Origin: a virus | Reading direction: 5' to 3' (one strand) | Length of the DNA stretch: 42,734 nt | IMG/VR virus record: IMGVR_UViG_3300009163_000065 | Coordinates: 1 to 42,734 of that record | In this document: positions 1 to 7,879 of the stretch, piece by piece | How the letters are laid out: each line of letters begins with the position of its first letter | Numbering within the stretch: position 1 is the first letter of the stretch | Program-made: the position numbers and the translations under genes | Notes under the pieces: model-generated | Databases searched by the model: none | Told to the model about the DNA's origin: nothing | What the model saw: the letters and a program-made list of their open reading frames with translations, nothing else

Positions 1-69
1 ATTGAACACATATGAACCATAAACAATTAGTATGATTGATTGCAAGATGAAGTAAGTTGTGTCAGACAT
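1..69 (-). CDS. Partial small membrane-like protein, runs off left edge
   Basis: The ATG at 67-69 is preceded on the minus strand by a good ribosome site (AAGGAA, 6 bases upstream). Only 23 codons lie in the window: a polar start (MSDTTYF), then a hydrophobic stretch (ILQSIILIVYGSYVF) that could be a membrane segment. It overlaps the end of the 28-codon ORF upstream by 8 bases, as in a compact phage operon. The reading frame is open at base 1. If the map is circular it would read in frame into the ATP-grasp gene at the right edge, but that join would lack the N-terminal part expected of ATP-grasp enzymes. Function unknown. Confidence 0.45.
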   Translation of the reverse strand, partial: MSDTTYFILQSIILIVYGSYVFN

Positions 70-148
70 ATTGATTTCCTTCTTTAAGATTACATTGATT
101 GAATTGGTTTAATTGCAATATTGCTTTGAAGATATAATAATTATTCAT
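62..148 (-). CDS. Small hypothetical protein (28 aa), first leftward gene
   Basis: A short minus-strand ORF starting with ATG at 146-148 behind a clear Shine-Dalgarno site (GAAAGGAATAAA). The peptide is Asn/Gln-rich (MNNYYIFKAILQLNQFNQ at the start) and matches no family I recognise. Its stop overlaps the next leftward start. It would be the first gene of the leftward transcription unit. It may be a translated leader rather than a functional protein. Confidence 0.4.
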   Translation of the reverse strand: MNNYYIFKAILQLNQFNQCNLKEGNQYV

Positions 149-207
149 TTTATTCCTTTCTAAAAATTAATTACACGAAAGGATTTATTATATATATTAA
201 TTATTAT

Positions 208-277
208 CGAGCGTTTGCGTTCGAGATTGAAGCCCGAAGGGCCGAGACCTTGGGCTCGGTTTACGAAAGCTCGTAAA
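208..277. ncRNA. Run of four hairpins in a GC-rich island (possible structured RNA)
   Basis: Four consecutive inverted repeats fill 70 bases: CGAGCG/CGTTCG (208-213 with 218-223, one G-U pair), GCCC/GGGC (232-235 with 239-242, GAA loop), CCGAG/CTCGG (242-246 with 255-259) and a perfect 7-base stem TTTACGA/TCGTAAA (260-266 with 271-277, loop AAGC). The second and third share base 242. The surroundings are strongly AT-rich. There is no cloverleaf or T-loop, so it is not a tRNA. Which strand, if either, is transcribed is unknown. Confidence 0.4.
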
Positions 278-725
278 ACGCCCAGAATTACTTGGTGACA
301 CATTACCATTAGAAGATAAAGATAATGAGTTTAAGGTAGGTTTGTGTGTGTTACAGAGGTATATTTAGTAAGGGATTACAGTTGTGTAAGTAATTGATAG
401 ATATGATTGGTGATATACACTAATCTATTCTGTGTGTATTAATTAATAATATATATTATTATTGTGCTATGTGATGATTGATTATGTGTATATGGGGTTA
501 GGTCTGGGCTGTCTACCCCAGGGGGGAGCAATTAATGTATTAGTTATCTTGTATGTAGGCACTTAACTAGATTTATTATAGATTTTACAATTAAGCCTAG
601 TCAATTATGTACTCCCTAACGGGGGATCACTGAATATGGTCCTCGTCTTAACTAAGTTCGGATTCTTAGACTTCGGACTTACGTCCTCAGTCAACTAAGT
701 ACCCTCTCTATTAATTAATAATTAC

Positions 726-817
726 TAATTAATAATTATTATTATTATATTATTATATTAATATTATTATATTATAAATTAATATAATTAATAATTAATA
801 TTAATTAATAATTAATA
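726..817. repeat. Uninterrupted A/T tract of TAAT/TTAATTAA units
   Basis: Ninety-two bases contain only A and T, built of degenerate repeats of ATTAATAATT and TTAATTAA. Such easily melted DNA is common at replication origins, and it lies between the divergent arms. No iterons or initiator boxes can be identified, so an origin role is inferred. Confidence 0.45.
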
Positions 818-886
818 GATTTTAACACAAATGTATATTCGTGTCAAGAAAAATATAAAATATTTACGAACAAGACCTATTAGCTA

Positions 887-915
887 TTGACATTCAAATT
901 AAACTGTGGTATACT
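887..915 (+). promoter_or_regulatory. Consensus sigma70-type promoter with extended -10, start of rightward arm
   Basis: TTGACA (887-892), a 17-base spacer and TATACT (910-915), preceded by TG at the extended -10 position (TGG before the hexamer). Transcription would begin near 922, just before the small terminase gene. The -35 is perfect and the -10 matches five of six bases. It looks made for host RNA polymerase; I found no phage RNA polymerase gene in the window. Confidence 0.85.
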
Positions 916-942
916 ATTACCATACGAGTGAGAGTTTACCCA

Positions 943-1608
943 ATGATTAGAGACGAACTACCTGAAGATACTAATCCAGACAAGCTGTCTGGTTATAAGC
1001 TAGATGACCATGAGATCATACTAAGCAAGAAGAGAGGTCCAGGGTTTAAGTTTAACAATCCTAGTTACTTTAACCTAGAACAGAAGACTGATGCTTGTGC
1101 ATTGTATTGTGTTTATGGTGATGTAGATCAAGTTTCAGAACTAACTGGCATTGATCCTAAATTTTTAAGACAATGGAAAGATGAACCTTGGTGGTCTGAA
1201 ATTCAAAAGAAAGTGTTTGTTGAACAAAATGAAAAGCTGGCGTCTAGAATTAGTGGTGTGCTTGATAAGTCTCTTGAGCATCTGGTCGATAGACTGGATA
1301 ATGGAGATTATCTTTGGGATGTAAGAAAGTCCAAGCTAGTTCGTAAGCCTGTAGACACAAAAGTATTATCAAACCTATTTAACAATCTTGTAACTCGACG
1401 TCAACTTATCAGAGGCGAGCCTACGAGTATCACATCTCAAGTTGCTATAGACGATAGATTAAAATTACTTGCTAAGCAGTTTGAGAAATTCGCTAACGCT
1501 AAAGAAATTGAAGGGGAAACTTATGGCAACACCTATGAAGAAATCAGCACCAATGAAAGCCAAAAAGCCAATGAAGAAAGCATCAGACAAAATGCACAAG
1601 ATGCCTAA
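943..1608 (+). CDS. Probable terminase small subunit
   Basis: About 221 residues. An N-terminal region is followed by a helix-turn-helix-like segment (YGDVDQVSELTGIDPKFLRQ, then WKDEPWW), typical of the DNA-recognition domain of small terminases that choose the packaging site. A long charged helical region follows. A GTG at 928 in the same frame would extend the protein by five residues, but with a transcript starting near 922 it would have almost no leader. I prefer the ATG at 943, which has a weak GAGTGAGAG upstream. It is the first gene of the packaging module, and the large subunit lies 2.2 kb downstream. Assignment rests on motif and position. Confidence 0.6.
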   Translation: MIRDELPEDTNPDKLSGYKLDDHEIILSKKRGPGFKFNNPSYFNLEQKTDACALYCVYGDVDQVSELTGIDPKFLRQWKDEPWWSEIQKKVFVEQNEKLASRISGVLDKSLEHLVDRLDNGDYLWDVRKSKLVRKPVDTKVLSNLFNNLVTRRQLIRGEPTSITSQVAIDDRLKLLAKQFEKFANAKEIEGETYGNTYEEISTNESQKANEESIRQNAQDA

Positions 1609-1654
1609 TGGTAAAATGATGTATAACTCTAAAATGAAAAAGGGTAAGTGCTAA
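1523..1654 (+). CDS. Small Lys/Met-rich basic protein (43 aa)
   Basis: It starts at the ATG at 1523 behind AAGGGGAA, inside the 3' end of the terminase gene in another frame. Nearly a third of the residues are lysine, in repeats of PMKK/PMKAKK, and it ends in KKGKC. The charge suggests binding to nucleic acid, for example DNA compaction or packaging, but no family function is known to me. It is the first of five tiny basic genes in a row. Confidence 0.65.
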   Translation: MATPMKKSAPMKAKKPMKKASDKMHKMPNGKMMYNSKMKKGKC

Positions 1655-1656
1655 TC

Positions 1657-1830
1657 ATGGCTTCAAAGGTTAATGCTGCTAAGAACTATACTAAGCCTTC
1701 TTTACGTAAGAAGATAGTATCTCAAGTCAAAGCATCAGCAACTCATGGTACAAAAGCAGGACAATGGAGTGCTCGTAAAGCACAACTAGTAGCAAAGAAG
1801 TATAAAGCTGCTGGTGGCGGTTACAAATGA
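1657..1830 (+). CDS. Small conserved basic phage protein (57 aa)
   Basis: The ATG at 1657 lies two bases after the previous stop. The peptide starts MASKVNAAKNYTKPSLRKKI and ends KKYKAAGGGYK. I recognise this pattern (N-A-A-x-N-Y-T-K-P near the start, G-Q-W-S-A-R-K-A-Q in the middle) from many podovirus genomes, where it sits next to packaging genes with unknown function. Very basic and without hydrophobic segments. Confidence 0.75.
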   Translation: MASKVNAAKNYTKPSLRKKIVSQVKASATHGTKAGQWSARKAQLVAKKYKAAGGGYK

Positions 1831-2078
1831 GTGCTCTAGCTAAATCTCAAAGGTCACTTAAAGCTTGGGGTGATCAGAAGTGGACAACTAAGTCAGGTAA
1901 AAAGTCTAGTGTAACAGGTGAAAGATACCTACCTGAGAAAGCAATTAAAGCTTTATCTTCACAAGAGTATGCAGCTACAACTAAAGCTAAAAGAGCTGGT
2001 AAAGCTAAAGGCAAACAGTTTGTAGCTCAACCTAAAAGTATTAAAGCTAAGACTAAACCATATCGAAAGGTATCTTAA
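1827..2078 (+). CDS. Conserved basic phage protein (83 aa)
   Basis: The ATG overlaps the previous stop by four bases (ATGA). The protein contains TKSGKKSS, GERYLPEKAIKALSSQEYAA and KRAGKAKGKQFVAQPKSI, a pattern common in podovirus packaging regions. Strongly basic. The function is not known. Translational coupling to its neighbours suggests production together with packaging proteins. Confidence 0.8.
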   Translation: MSALAKSQRSLKAWGDQKWTTKSGKKSSVTGERYLPEKAIKALSSQEYAATTKAKRAGKAKGKQFVAQPKSIKAKTKPYRKVS

Positions 2079-2264
2079 ATGGCAACTAAATCTAAAAATT
2101 GGATTGCTGATGCAATCAAAAAGCCTGGAGCACTTAAAAAGTCTATGGGTGTTAAGAAAGGTGAGAAGATTCCTGCAGGTAAATTGGCAGTTGCTGCTAA
2201 AAAACCTGGTAAAATGGGTCAACGTGCTCGTTTAGCTCAAACTCTTAAAGGTTTTAAGAAGTAA
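2079..2264 (+). CDS. Conserved basic phage protein (61 aa)
   Basis: It starts directly after the previous stop. It begins MATKSKNWIADAIKKPGAL and contains GEKIPAGKL and KMGQRARLA, a recurrent small protein in podovirus genomes. Its final A overlaps the next ATG (TAATG), so the genes are tightly coupled. Function unknown. Confidence 0.8.
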   Translation: MATKSKNWIADAIKKPGALKKSMGVKKGEKIPAGKLAVAAKKPGKMGQRARLAQTLKGFKK

Positions 2265-2527
2265 TGGCTACTAAAAAGAAGGGTGTTAGCTTATCCATAG
2301 GCCGTGGTGAGAAGTTGCCTGTCTCTAAAGGAGCAGGTTTGACTGCAAAAGGCCGTGCTAAGTACAATGCAGCTACAGGTTCTAACCTAAAAGCTCCTCA
2401 ACCAGGTGGTGGCCCACGTAAAAGATCATTCTGTGCACGTATGTCTGGTATGCCAGGCCCAATGAAGGATAGTAAAGGGAGACCTACTAGAAAGGCAGCA
2501 TCGCTTAAACGTTGGAAATGTAGCTAA
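2264..2527 (+). CDS. Conserved basic phage protein (87 aa) with RPTRKA motif
   Basis: The protein contains SKGAGLTAKGRAKYN, GSNLKAPQPGGG, SFCARMSGM and KDSKGRPTRKAASLKRWKC. This combination is widespread in environmental phages as a domain of unknown function. Two conserved-looking cysteines (in SFCAR and RWKCS) might bind metal or form a disulfide. It is the last of the basic run. Confidence 0.8.
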   Translation: MATKKKGVSLSIGRGEKLPVSKGAGLTAKGRAKYNAATGSNLKAPQPGGGPRKRSFCARMSGMPGPMKDSKGRPTRKAASLKRWKCS

Positions 2528-2532
2528 TAGTT

Positions 2533-3582
2533 ATGCAAAACTATTTAGATATGTTTTTAAACTACGTAAGTGGATTAACAGGTAATAATAGCCCTCAAAT
2601 TACGGGTTATGCACCTCAACCTGTTCCAGGTACATACAATCCTGGACCAGCTACTAACCCACCAGCGGTTAATCCTAATATACCTAATCCTAACAATTAT
2701 AGATTTATTAATGGCAAGCCTGTAGCAGATTTACCAGAACCTGGTGAAAAAACATTAGATGTATTCCCAACAATACATTCATTAGAGCCTACTAAATTAA
2801 ATAAAGGCACACCTTGGGCAGGTCAAAAGATACCTGAAGATTATTTAGGTGGCCTAGCTTATGCTCAAGCTAAAGCTAAAAGTATTGGTTTACTAGATGA
2901 TGAAACACTTAATCAAATGCTTCCTCTTGCTACTAGAGAAAGTAGATACAAAGACTATGGAAACAATGGTGTATTTGTAGATTATAAAACACCACCTCCT
3001 AAAGAATTAGAAGGGATTATCTCTGAGTCTAATAAATTAAGAGCTCAAGAACTTAAATTAGAAGCACAAAAAGATAAAGCTTTTAAATTAAAAAATATGC
3101 CTTTATTTGGAGATCTTGTAGTTAAACAAAAAGAACTTGAAAAGCAAAGAGAAGCTATAGATGCTAAGATTTTATCTAATGAAAAATGGACATCAAGAGC
3201 AGAATCTTACAATAACATTAGTGATAAAGTAGAAAAACTTGGCTTACAAAGATCTATGAATCAAGAGTTAGTTAGAGACAGACAAGGACGTATTGTATCA
3301 AAAGCTGATGTATATAGAGCACATGATTTAGATACATATGAAACAAAAGCATTACATGTTCCTCTAGCTCTTTACAATAAAAAGTTTGAGAATCCAGAAG
3401 CAAAAGGTTTAGCACTTACTAAGACGTTTGTAGGTGGTGGTGATGCAGCAGCAGCTAGAAATAAACAAGAAGCTGAAATTGCTAGAAACATTTACTCACA
3501 TCAAAAGAATAAACCTGTAATGGATTACTATACAAACCAATATAATAAATACTATACAGAGATGTCAAAAGGTAAACGATAA
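2533..3582 (+). CDS. Hypothetical protein, 349 aa, upstream of terminase
   Basis: The first 60 residues are rich in Pro, Asn and Gly (a low-complexity linker around GYAPQPVPGTYNPGP). The middle (about 165-240) is charged and predicted helical, with Lys/Glu repeats such as KQKELEKQREAIDAK. No family is recognised. Its place between the basic genes and the terminase, and its tight spacing (six bases after the previous stop, one-base overlap with the next gene), suggests a packaging or virion-associated role. Inference only. Confidence 0.7.
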   Translation: MQNYLDMFLNYVSGLTGNNSPQITGYAPQPVPGTYNPGPATNPPAVNPNIPNPNNYRFINGKPVADLPEPGEKTLDVFPTIHSLEPTKLNKGTPWAGQKIPEDYLGGLAYAQAKAKSIGLLDDETLNQMLPLATRESRYKDYGNNGVFVDYKTPPPKELEGIISESNKLRAQELKLEAQKDKAFKLKNMPLFGDLVVKQKELEKQREAIDAKILSNEKWTSRAESYNNISDKVEKLGLQRSMNQELVRDRQGRIVSKADVYRAHDLDTYETKALHVPLALYNKKFENPEAKGLALTKTFVGGGDAAAARNKQEAEIARNIYSHQKNKPVMDYYTNQYNKYYTEMSKGKR

Positions 3583-3842
3583 TGCCTAGCTCACCAAATT
3601 ATAAACGTAACTATAAACAAGAGTATGATTTATTTGCTGACTCTACTAAAGCTAAAAAAGATAGAGCTGCAAGAAACAAAGCTTCTAGAGCTAAAGGTGC
3701 TGGACCTACTGATGTAGATCATAAGAAACCTTTACGTGCTGGAGGATCTAAAGCTTTAAGTAATACACGTACACGTTCAGTTTCAGCTAATCGAGCTGAC
3801 AATGGACATAAACCTGGTGAGAAACAAAAAAGACATAAATGA
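3582..3842 (+). CDS. HNH-like small protein next to terminase
   Basis: 86 residues. The C-terminal half has the HNH pattern: DVDHKKPLRAGGSKALSN, then S-A-N-R, giving the central His and two Asn of the beta-beta-alpha metal fold. HNH proteins beside large terminases are known to assist cos or headful cleavage in several phages. This copy is short and lacks an obvious zinc-binding CxxC pair. The stop overlaps the terminase start (ATGA), so the two are probably translated together. Confidence 0.65.
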   Translation: MPSSPNYKRNYKQEYDLFADSTKAKKDRAARNKASRAKGAGPTDVDHKKPLRAGGSKALSNTRTRSVSANRADNGHKPGEKQKRHK

Positions 3843-5347
3843 AATTAACACCTGACCTAATACATGGGTTTGCAGGTTCGATTTTAGCAAAGAGGTACGA
3901 TGGTTCAACCCCTACTCCGCAATGTCATTTAGAGTGGTGGGATCTTTGTTGCAGCGAAAACCCTTTAGTAGCTATTGCAGCACCCCGAGCCCACGGGAAG
4001 TCAACTGCAATTACTCATGCTTACTTACTCGCTGCTCTTTTATTTAGGGATAGAAAGTTTGTATTAATTGTTTCTGATACTGAGAACCAAGCTATTAACT
4101 TCTTAGGTGATATTACTAACGAGTTAAAAAACAATGAAGATTTAATTTCTTTATTTGGAATTAAAAGTTTTATTAAAGAATCTCAAACAGATATTATTGT
4201 AGAGTTTGATGATGGAGAACAGTTCAGAGTTTTAGTACGTGGTGCAGAACAAAGAGTACGGGGTCTTAAATGGGACCAACGTAGACCTGATTTAATTGTA
4301 TGTGATGATTTGGAAGGCGATGAACAAGTACAATCAAAAGAACGACGTGAAAAGTTTAGAAGGTGGTTTTATGCTGCACTTCTTCCTTGTCGGTCTCAGC
4401 ATGGTATTGTACGTGTTGTGGGAACTGTGTTACATCTCGATTCCCTACTCAATCGTATTATGCCTCCCGATTATGATGGCGATTATATTAAGGTTGAGCC
4501 TTTAAAAACTTATTCAACACGTAAACGTGTAGAGTGGAGATCTGTAAGATACAGAGCACACTCAGATGATTATAAGGATATTCTTTGGGCTGATAGATAT
4601 ACAGCTGATTTCTTTATAGATAAAAAAGATGATTACACTAAACAAGGTATTCCAGAAGTATATGCACAAGAGTTCCTCAATTATCCTATTGACGAGTCTA
4701 CTGCTTATTTTAAACGTCCCGACTTTATTGAAATTCCTAAGTTTACATTAGATGCTATTAGACATAAAGAAAAAAAGCTTAGTTATTATGCTGCAGTCGA
4801 CTTCGCCATTTCTACTAGAGAACGTAGCGATTACACTGTCATTGCTATTGGTGGAATTGATTCAGATGGCATAATGAACATAGTAGACATTCGAAGAGGA
4901 AGATGGGATTCCTTAGAGATTGTTGAAGAGATGTTTGCAGTACAAAAGAAATATGAACCTCAATACTTTGTTACTGAAAAGGGAGCTATTGAAAAAGCAT
5001 TAGGTCCTATCTTAAGACGGGAACAAATTGCTAGACAAGAATACATGAGTCTTTACCCAATGACTCCAACAAAAGATAAACAAACTAGAGCCAGATCTTT
5101 CCAAGCTAGATTTAAAGCTGGCGGTGTTAAGTTTGATAAAGGTGCTCCTTGGTACCCAGATCTAGAAGAGGAAATGGTTCGTTTCCCTAAAGCTAGACAT
5201 GATGACCAAGTGGATGCACTTAGTTGGTTAGGTCTAATTGTAGACCAAGTACATGATGCTGAATCTCCTGCAGAGGAAGAAGAGTACGAATATTTGAAAT
5301 CATTATCTCAACAACACGATGGTAGATCTGCTATAACAGGATATTAA
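3839..5347 (+). CDS. terL: Terminase large subunit (packaging ATPase/nuclease)
   Basis: 502 residues. The N-terminal ATPase has a Walker A-type loop (APRAHGKST, about 48-56) and a Walker B (DLIVCDDLEGDE, about 151-162). The C-terminal RNase H-like nuclease has acidic residues in AAVDFAI (Asp321) and in RHDDQVDAL (Asp455, 456 and 459). It powers DNA packaging through the portal and cuts the DNA. The alanine-rich loop with HGKS differs slightly from the classical GxxGxGKS, as is common in this family. It is followed after two bases by the portal gene. Confidence 0.95.
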   Translation: MKLTPDLIHGFAGSILAKRYDGSTPTPQCHLEWWDLCCSENPLVAIAAPRAHGKSTAITHAYLLAALLFRDRKFVLIVSDTENQAINFLGDITNELKNNEDLISLFGIKSFIKESQTDIIVEFDDGEQFRVLVRGAEQRVRGLKWDQRRPDLIVCDDLEGDEQVQSKERREKFRRWFYAALLPCRSQHGIVRVVGTVLHLDSLLNRIMPPDYDGDYIKVEPLKTYSTRKRVEWRSVRYRAHSDDYKDILWADRYTADFFIDKKDDYTKQGIPEVYAQEFLNYPIDESTAYFKRPDFIEIPKFTLDAIRHKEKKLSYYAAVDFAISTRERSDYTVIAIGGIDSDGIMNIVDIRRGRWDSLEIVEEMFAVQKKYEPQYFVTEKGAIEKALGPILRREQIARQEYMSLYPMTPTKDKQTRARSFQARFKAGGVKFDKGAPWYPDLEEEMVRFPKARHDDQVDALSWLGLIVDQVHDAESPAEEEEYEYLKSLSQQHDGRSAITGY

Positions 5348-5349
5348 CT

Positions 5350-7431
5350 ATGGAATTAGATGTAAAACTTGACATAAGTAAATTAGTCTCTTCACCAAAC
5401 ATTGCTGAAATGTTAGATGAAAGAGCTCTAAATACATTAGGATCTAGAGTCGTATCTGAATTTGATACTGATAAAGAATCTCGTAGTGTATGGGAACAAC
5501 GTGTAGAAGAAGCTATGAAGTTAGCACTACAAGTTGCAGAAGCTAAATCATTCCCATGGTCAGGTGCATCTAACGTTAAGTTTCCATTAATTACAATAGC
5601 AGCATTACAGTTTCATAGTCGTGCTTACCCTGCTTTAGTACCTGCTGGGGAACTTGTTAAGATTGATCATGATGTAACAACAAATACAGATCCTTTTGGT
5701 CAAGATGAAAACCAAGCTCGTAATAAACGTGTTCAAAGACACATGAGTTACCAGTTACTAAAAGAAGATGAAGCTTGGGAATCTGAAATGGATAAGGTGC
5801 TTATTACAGTACCTATTGTTGGTTGTGCATTTAAAAAAACATATTGGGATTTTAATGAAGATCATCCTAAATCAGAAAACGTATTAGCTAAAGACTTTGT
5901 TGTTTCATATTGGACAAAGAATTTACATGACTGTGATCGTCAAACTCACGTTTTATATTTATCTACAAATGATGTTATTAGTAGACAACGTAGAGGTCTA
6001 TGGTTAGATGTTAAGTTAGGTCGTCCTATCTTACAACCACAAGATTATTTAACTGTAGCTCAAGATAAACAACAAGGCACAGAAGATTACAATACAGATT
6101 CAGGAACTCCTTATGAGTTTCTTGAACAACACCGTTGGGAAGATTTAGATGGTGACGGTTATAAAGAGCCATACATTATTACAGTACACAGACCTACTAA
6201 AAAAGTAGTTCGAGTTGTAGCTAACTATTTTGAGTCATCTATTAAACGTAACATTAAAGATGAAATCATTAATATTAAACCTGAAAGTTACTTTACTAAG
6301 TATTCTTTTATTCCTTCTCCAGATGGTGGTTATTATGACATCGGATTTGGTATTTTATTAGGACCTTTAAATGAGTCTATTAATACTATTATTAATCAGC
6401 TTATCGATACAGGTACTATGGCTAATACAGCGGGAGGATTCCTTTCACGGGGAATTAAAGTCCGTGGAGGCAATTACAATTTTGCTCCTCTTGAGTGGAA
6501 GCATGTGGATTCTACTGGAGAAGACCTAGCTAAAGGTATTTATCCATTACCTGTTCGTGAACCTAGCCAAGTATTATATACACTATTAACAACTTTAGTT
6601 AACTATGGTGAACGTATTGTTGGTTCTACAGACATTATGGTTGGTGAGAATGTAGGTCAAAATACACCTGCAGCTACAAGCCAAACAATGGTAGACCAAG
6701 GTATGAAAGTATTCTCAGGAATATTTAAACGTATCTATAGAGCTTTAAACTCAGAACTTCGTAAAGTATATCGTTTAAACCAACTATATTTATCAGATGA
6801 ATACAAGTTTGCTGGTAATGTTGTACTAGCTTCAGACTATAAAGACTCATCAGTTGACTTACGTCCTGCAGCAGATGTACAAGTTATTTCTGATACACAA
6901 CGTCTAATGCAAGCAGAAGCATTAAAACAAACAGCATTAGCTGTACCAGGATTTAATGTTTACAAAGTAATGCGTAGATATTTAGAAGCACTTAAAGTAC
7001 CAAACATTGAGGAAATCTTACCAGATCCTTCAGGTCCAAATGCATTACCACCTGCAGGTCCAGATGTTAAAGTTCAAGTTGAGCAAATTAAAGCTCAAGA
7101 ACGTAAGCTTTCTCTTGAAACTAAATTTAAACTTGGCATCGCTAAATTACAAAACGAAGCTGAGCTTAATAAAGCTAAGATTATCAAAATGGAAGCAGAA
7201 GCAGCTAAAGCACTTGAGGAAGCTGGTGGTGTTAGAGCAGGTCATGACATTGCTATGTTACAAACTCAGTTGGGTGCTGCTAAAGCTCACCAAGATGGTA
7301 TCTTAAGATCTATAGATATGTTAATGAAAGCAACTGAGGGAGCAGTAGAGTATGATAATAACGCAGCAGGAGTACTTGGATTGGGTGGAACATCCAGTAA
7401 CCAAGGCACTGAAGAAGTCCCTACACAATGA
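5350..7431 (+). CDS. Portal protein
   Basis: 693 residues, the size and position of P22-type podovirus portal proteins. The early part contains SFPWSGASNVKFPLI and repeated aromatic and charged segments typical of the clip and wing domains. The C-terminal 120 residues (KVQVEQIKAQERKLSLETKF onward) are an Ala/Lys/Glu-rich coiled coil that may form the barrel or contact scaffold. It would form the 12-subunit channel for DNA packaging and ejection. It lies directly after terL. The last 80 bases overlap the next gene in another frame. Confidence 0.9.
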   Translation: MELDVKLDISKLVSSPNIAEMLDERALNTLGSRVVSEFDTDKESRSVWEQRVEEAMKLALQVAEAKSFPWSGASNVKFPLITIAALQFHSRAYPALVPAGELVKIDHDVTTNTDPFGQDENQARNKRVQRHMSYQLLKEDEAWESEMDKVLITVPIVGCAFKKTYWDFNEDHPKSENVLAKDFVVSYWTKNLHDCDRQTHVLYLSTNDVISRQRRGLWLDVKLGRPILQPQDYLTVAQDKQQGTEDYNTDSGTPYEFLEQHRWEDLDGDGYKEPYIITVHRPTKKVVRVVANYFESSIKRNIKDEIINIKPESYFTKYSFIPSPDGGYYDIGFGILLGPLNESINTIINQLIDTGTMANTAGGFLSRGIKVRGGNYNFAPLEWKHVDSTGEDLAKGIYPLPVREPSQVLYTLLTTLVNYGERIVGSTDIMVGENVGQNTPAATSQTMVDQGMKVFSGIFKRIYRALNSELRKVYRLNQLYLSDEYKFAGNVVLASDYKDSSVDLRPAADVQVISDTQRLMQAEALKQTALAVPGFNVYKVMRRYLEALKVPNIEEILPDPSGPNALPPAGPDVKVQVEQIKAQERKLSLETKFKLGIAKLQNEAELNKAKIIKMEAEAAKALEEAGGVRAGHDIAMLQTQLGAAKAHQDGILRSIDMLMKATEGAVEYDNNAAGVLGLGGTSSNQGTEEVPTQ

Positions 7432-7576
7432 TAGGGAGTATCTCAAAGAAATGATTGTTCGCGGTAACGTGGATAATGAGGAAGAAGTAAAAGGTAGATG
7501 TAATGCAGTTTTAAATATCCTTAATATTACATATGAGGATTTAACAGAGGGAGCAAGAGAAGATGCAAAATACTAG
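7352..7576 (+). CDS. Small hypothetical protein (74 aa) overlapping portal
   Basis: The ATG at 7352 has GAGGGAG upstream. It overlaps the portal end by 80 bases and the co-chaperonin start by 14. The sequence (TQQEYLDWVEHPVTKALKKS, then acidic helices ending in TYEDLTEGARE) resembles small helical phage proteins that often follow the portal gene. No transmembrane segment or known domain. Function unknown. Confidence 0.7.
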   Translation: MIITQQEYLDWVEHPVTKALKKSLHNDREYLKEMIVRGNVDNEEEVKGRCNAVLNILNITYEDLTEGAREDAKY

Positions 7577-7871
7577 TGGGATTCACCCAAAGGGTCATCG
7601 AGTTTTAATACTCCCAGATCCAGTGGAAGAAGTAACACAAAGCGGTATTATTGTTTCAGTTGGTGAAAACCGAGATAGAGAAAGACTAGCACAACTAAAA
7701 GGTACTGTTGTCGAATTAGGCAATACAGCATGGTTAGACCAACCAAGTCCTTGGGCTCAAGTAGGTGACCATGTAATCTTTGGTAAGTACTCTGGATTAA
7801 TCTATCAGGGAGATGATGCCAAAGAATACCGTATCATTAATGATTTAGATGTTGTAGCATTAGTCGACTAG
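7563..7871 (+). CDS. GroES-like co-chaperonin
   Basis: 102 residues with the Cpn10 pattern: HPKGHRVLILPDPVEE near the start, the mobile-loop region TQSGIIVSVG, then VVELG, VGDHVIFGKYSG and the closing EYRIINDLDVVALV. GroES-like proteins cap the GroEL chamber; T4 gp31 is the classic phage example needed to fold the capsid protein. Placement just before scaffold and capsid genes fits that role here. The host GroEL would be the partner. Confidence 0.88.
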   Translation: MQNTSGIHPKGHRVLILPDPVEEVTQSGIIVSVGENRDRERLAQLKGTVVELGNTAWLDQPSPWAQVGDHVIFGKYSGLIYQGDDAKEYRIINDLDVVALVD

Positions 7872-7879
7872 GAGAAAAC

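Larger units (their letters stand above)
149..927. other. Divergent non-coding region, candidate control and replication-origin region
   Basis: A gap of 779 bases between the first leftward ORF and the first rightward gene. It holds no convincing ORF. It contains a GC-rich run of hairpins (208-277), a G-rich hairpin near 492-517, imperfect repeats with the shared core AACTAAGT around 600-700, an uninterrupted A/T stretch (726-817) and a consensus promoter at the right end (887-915). Both transcription arms begin here. A role as bidirectional control region and origin is inferred from position and composition. Confidence 0.6.

Noticed and set aside
208-277. tRNA gene in the GC-rich island
   Set aside because: There are four stems but no cloverleaf, no anticodon arm in the right place and no T-loop sequence.
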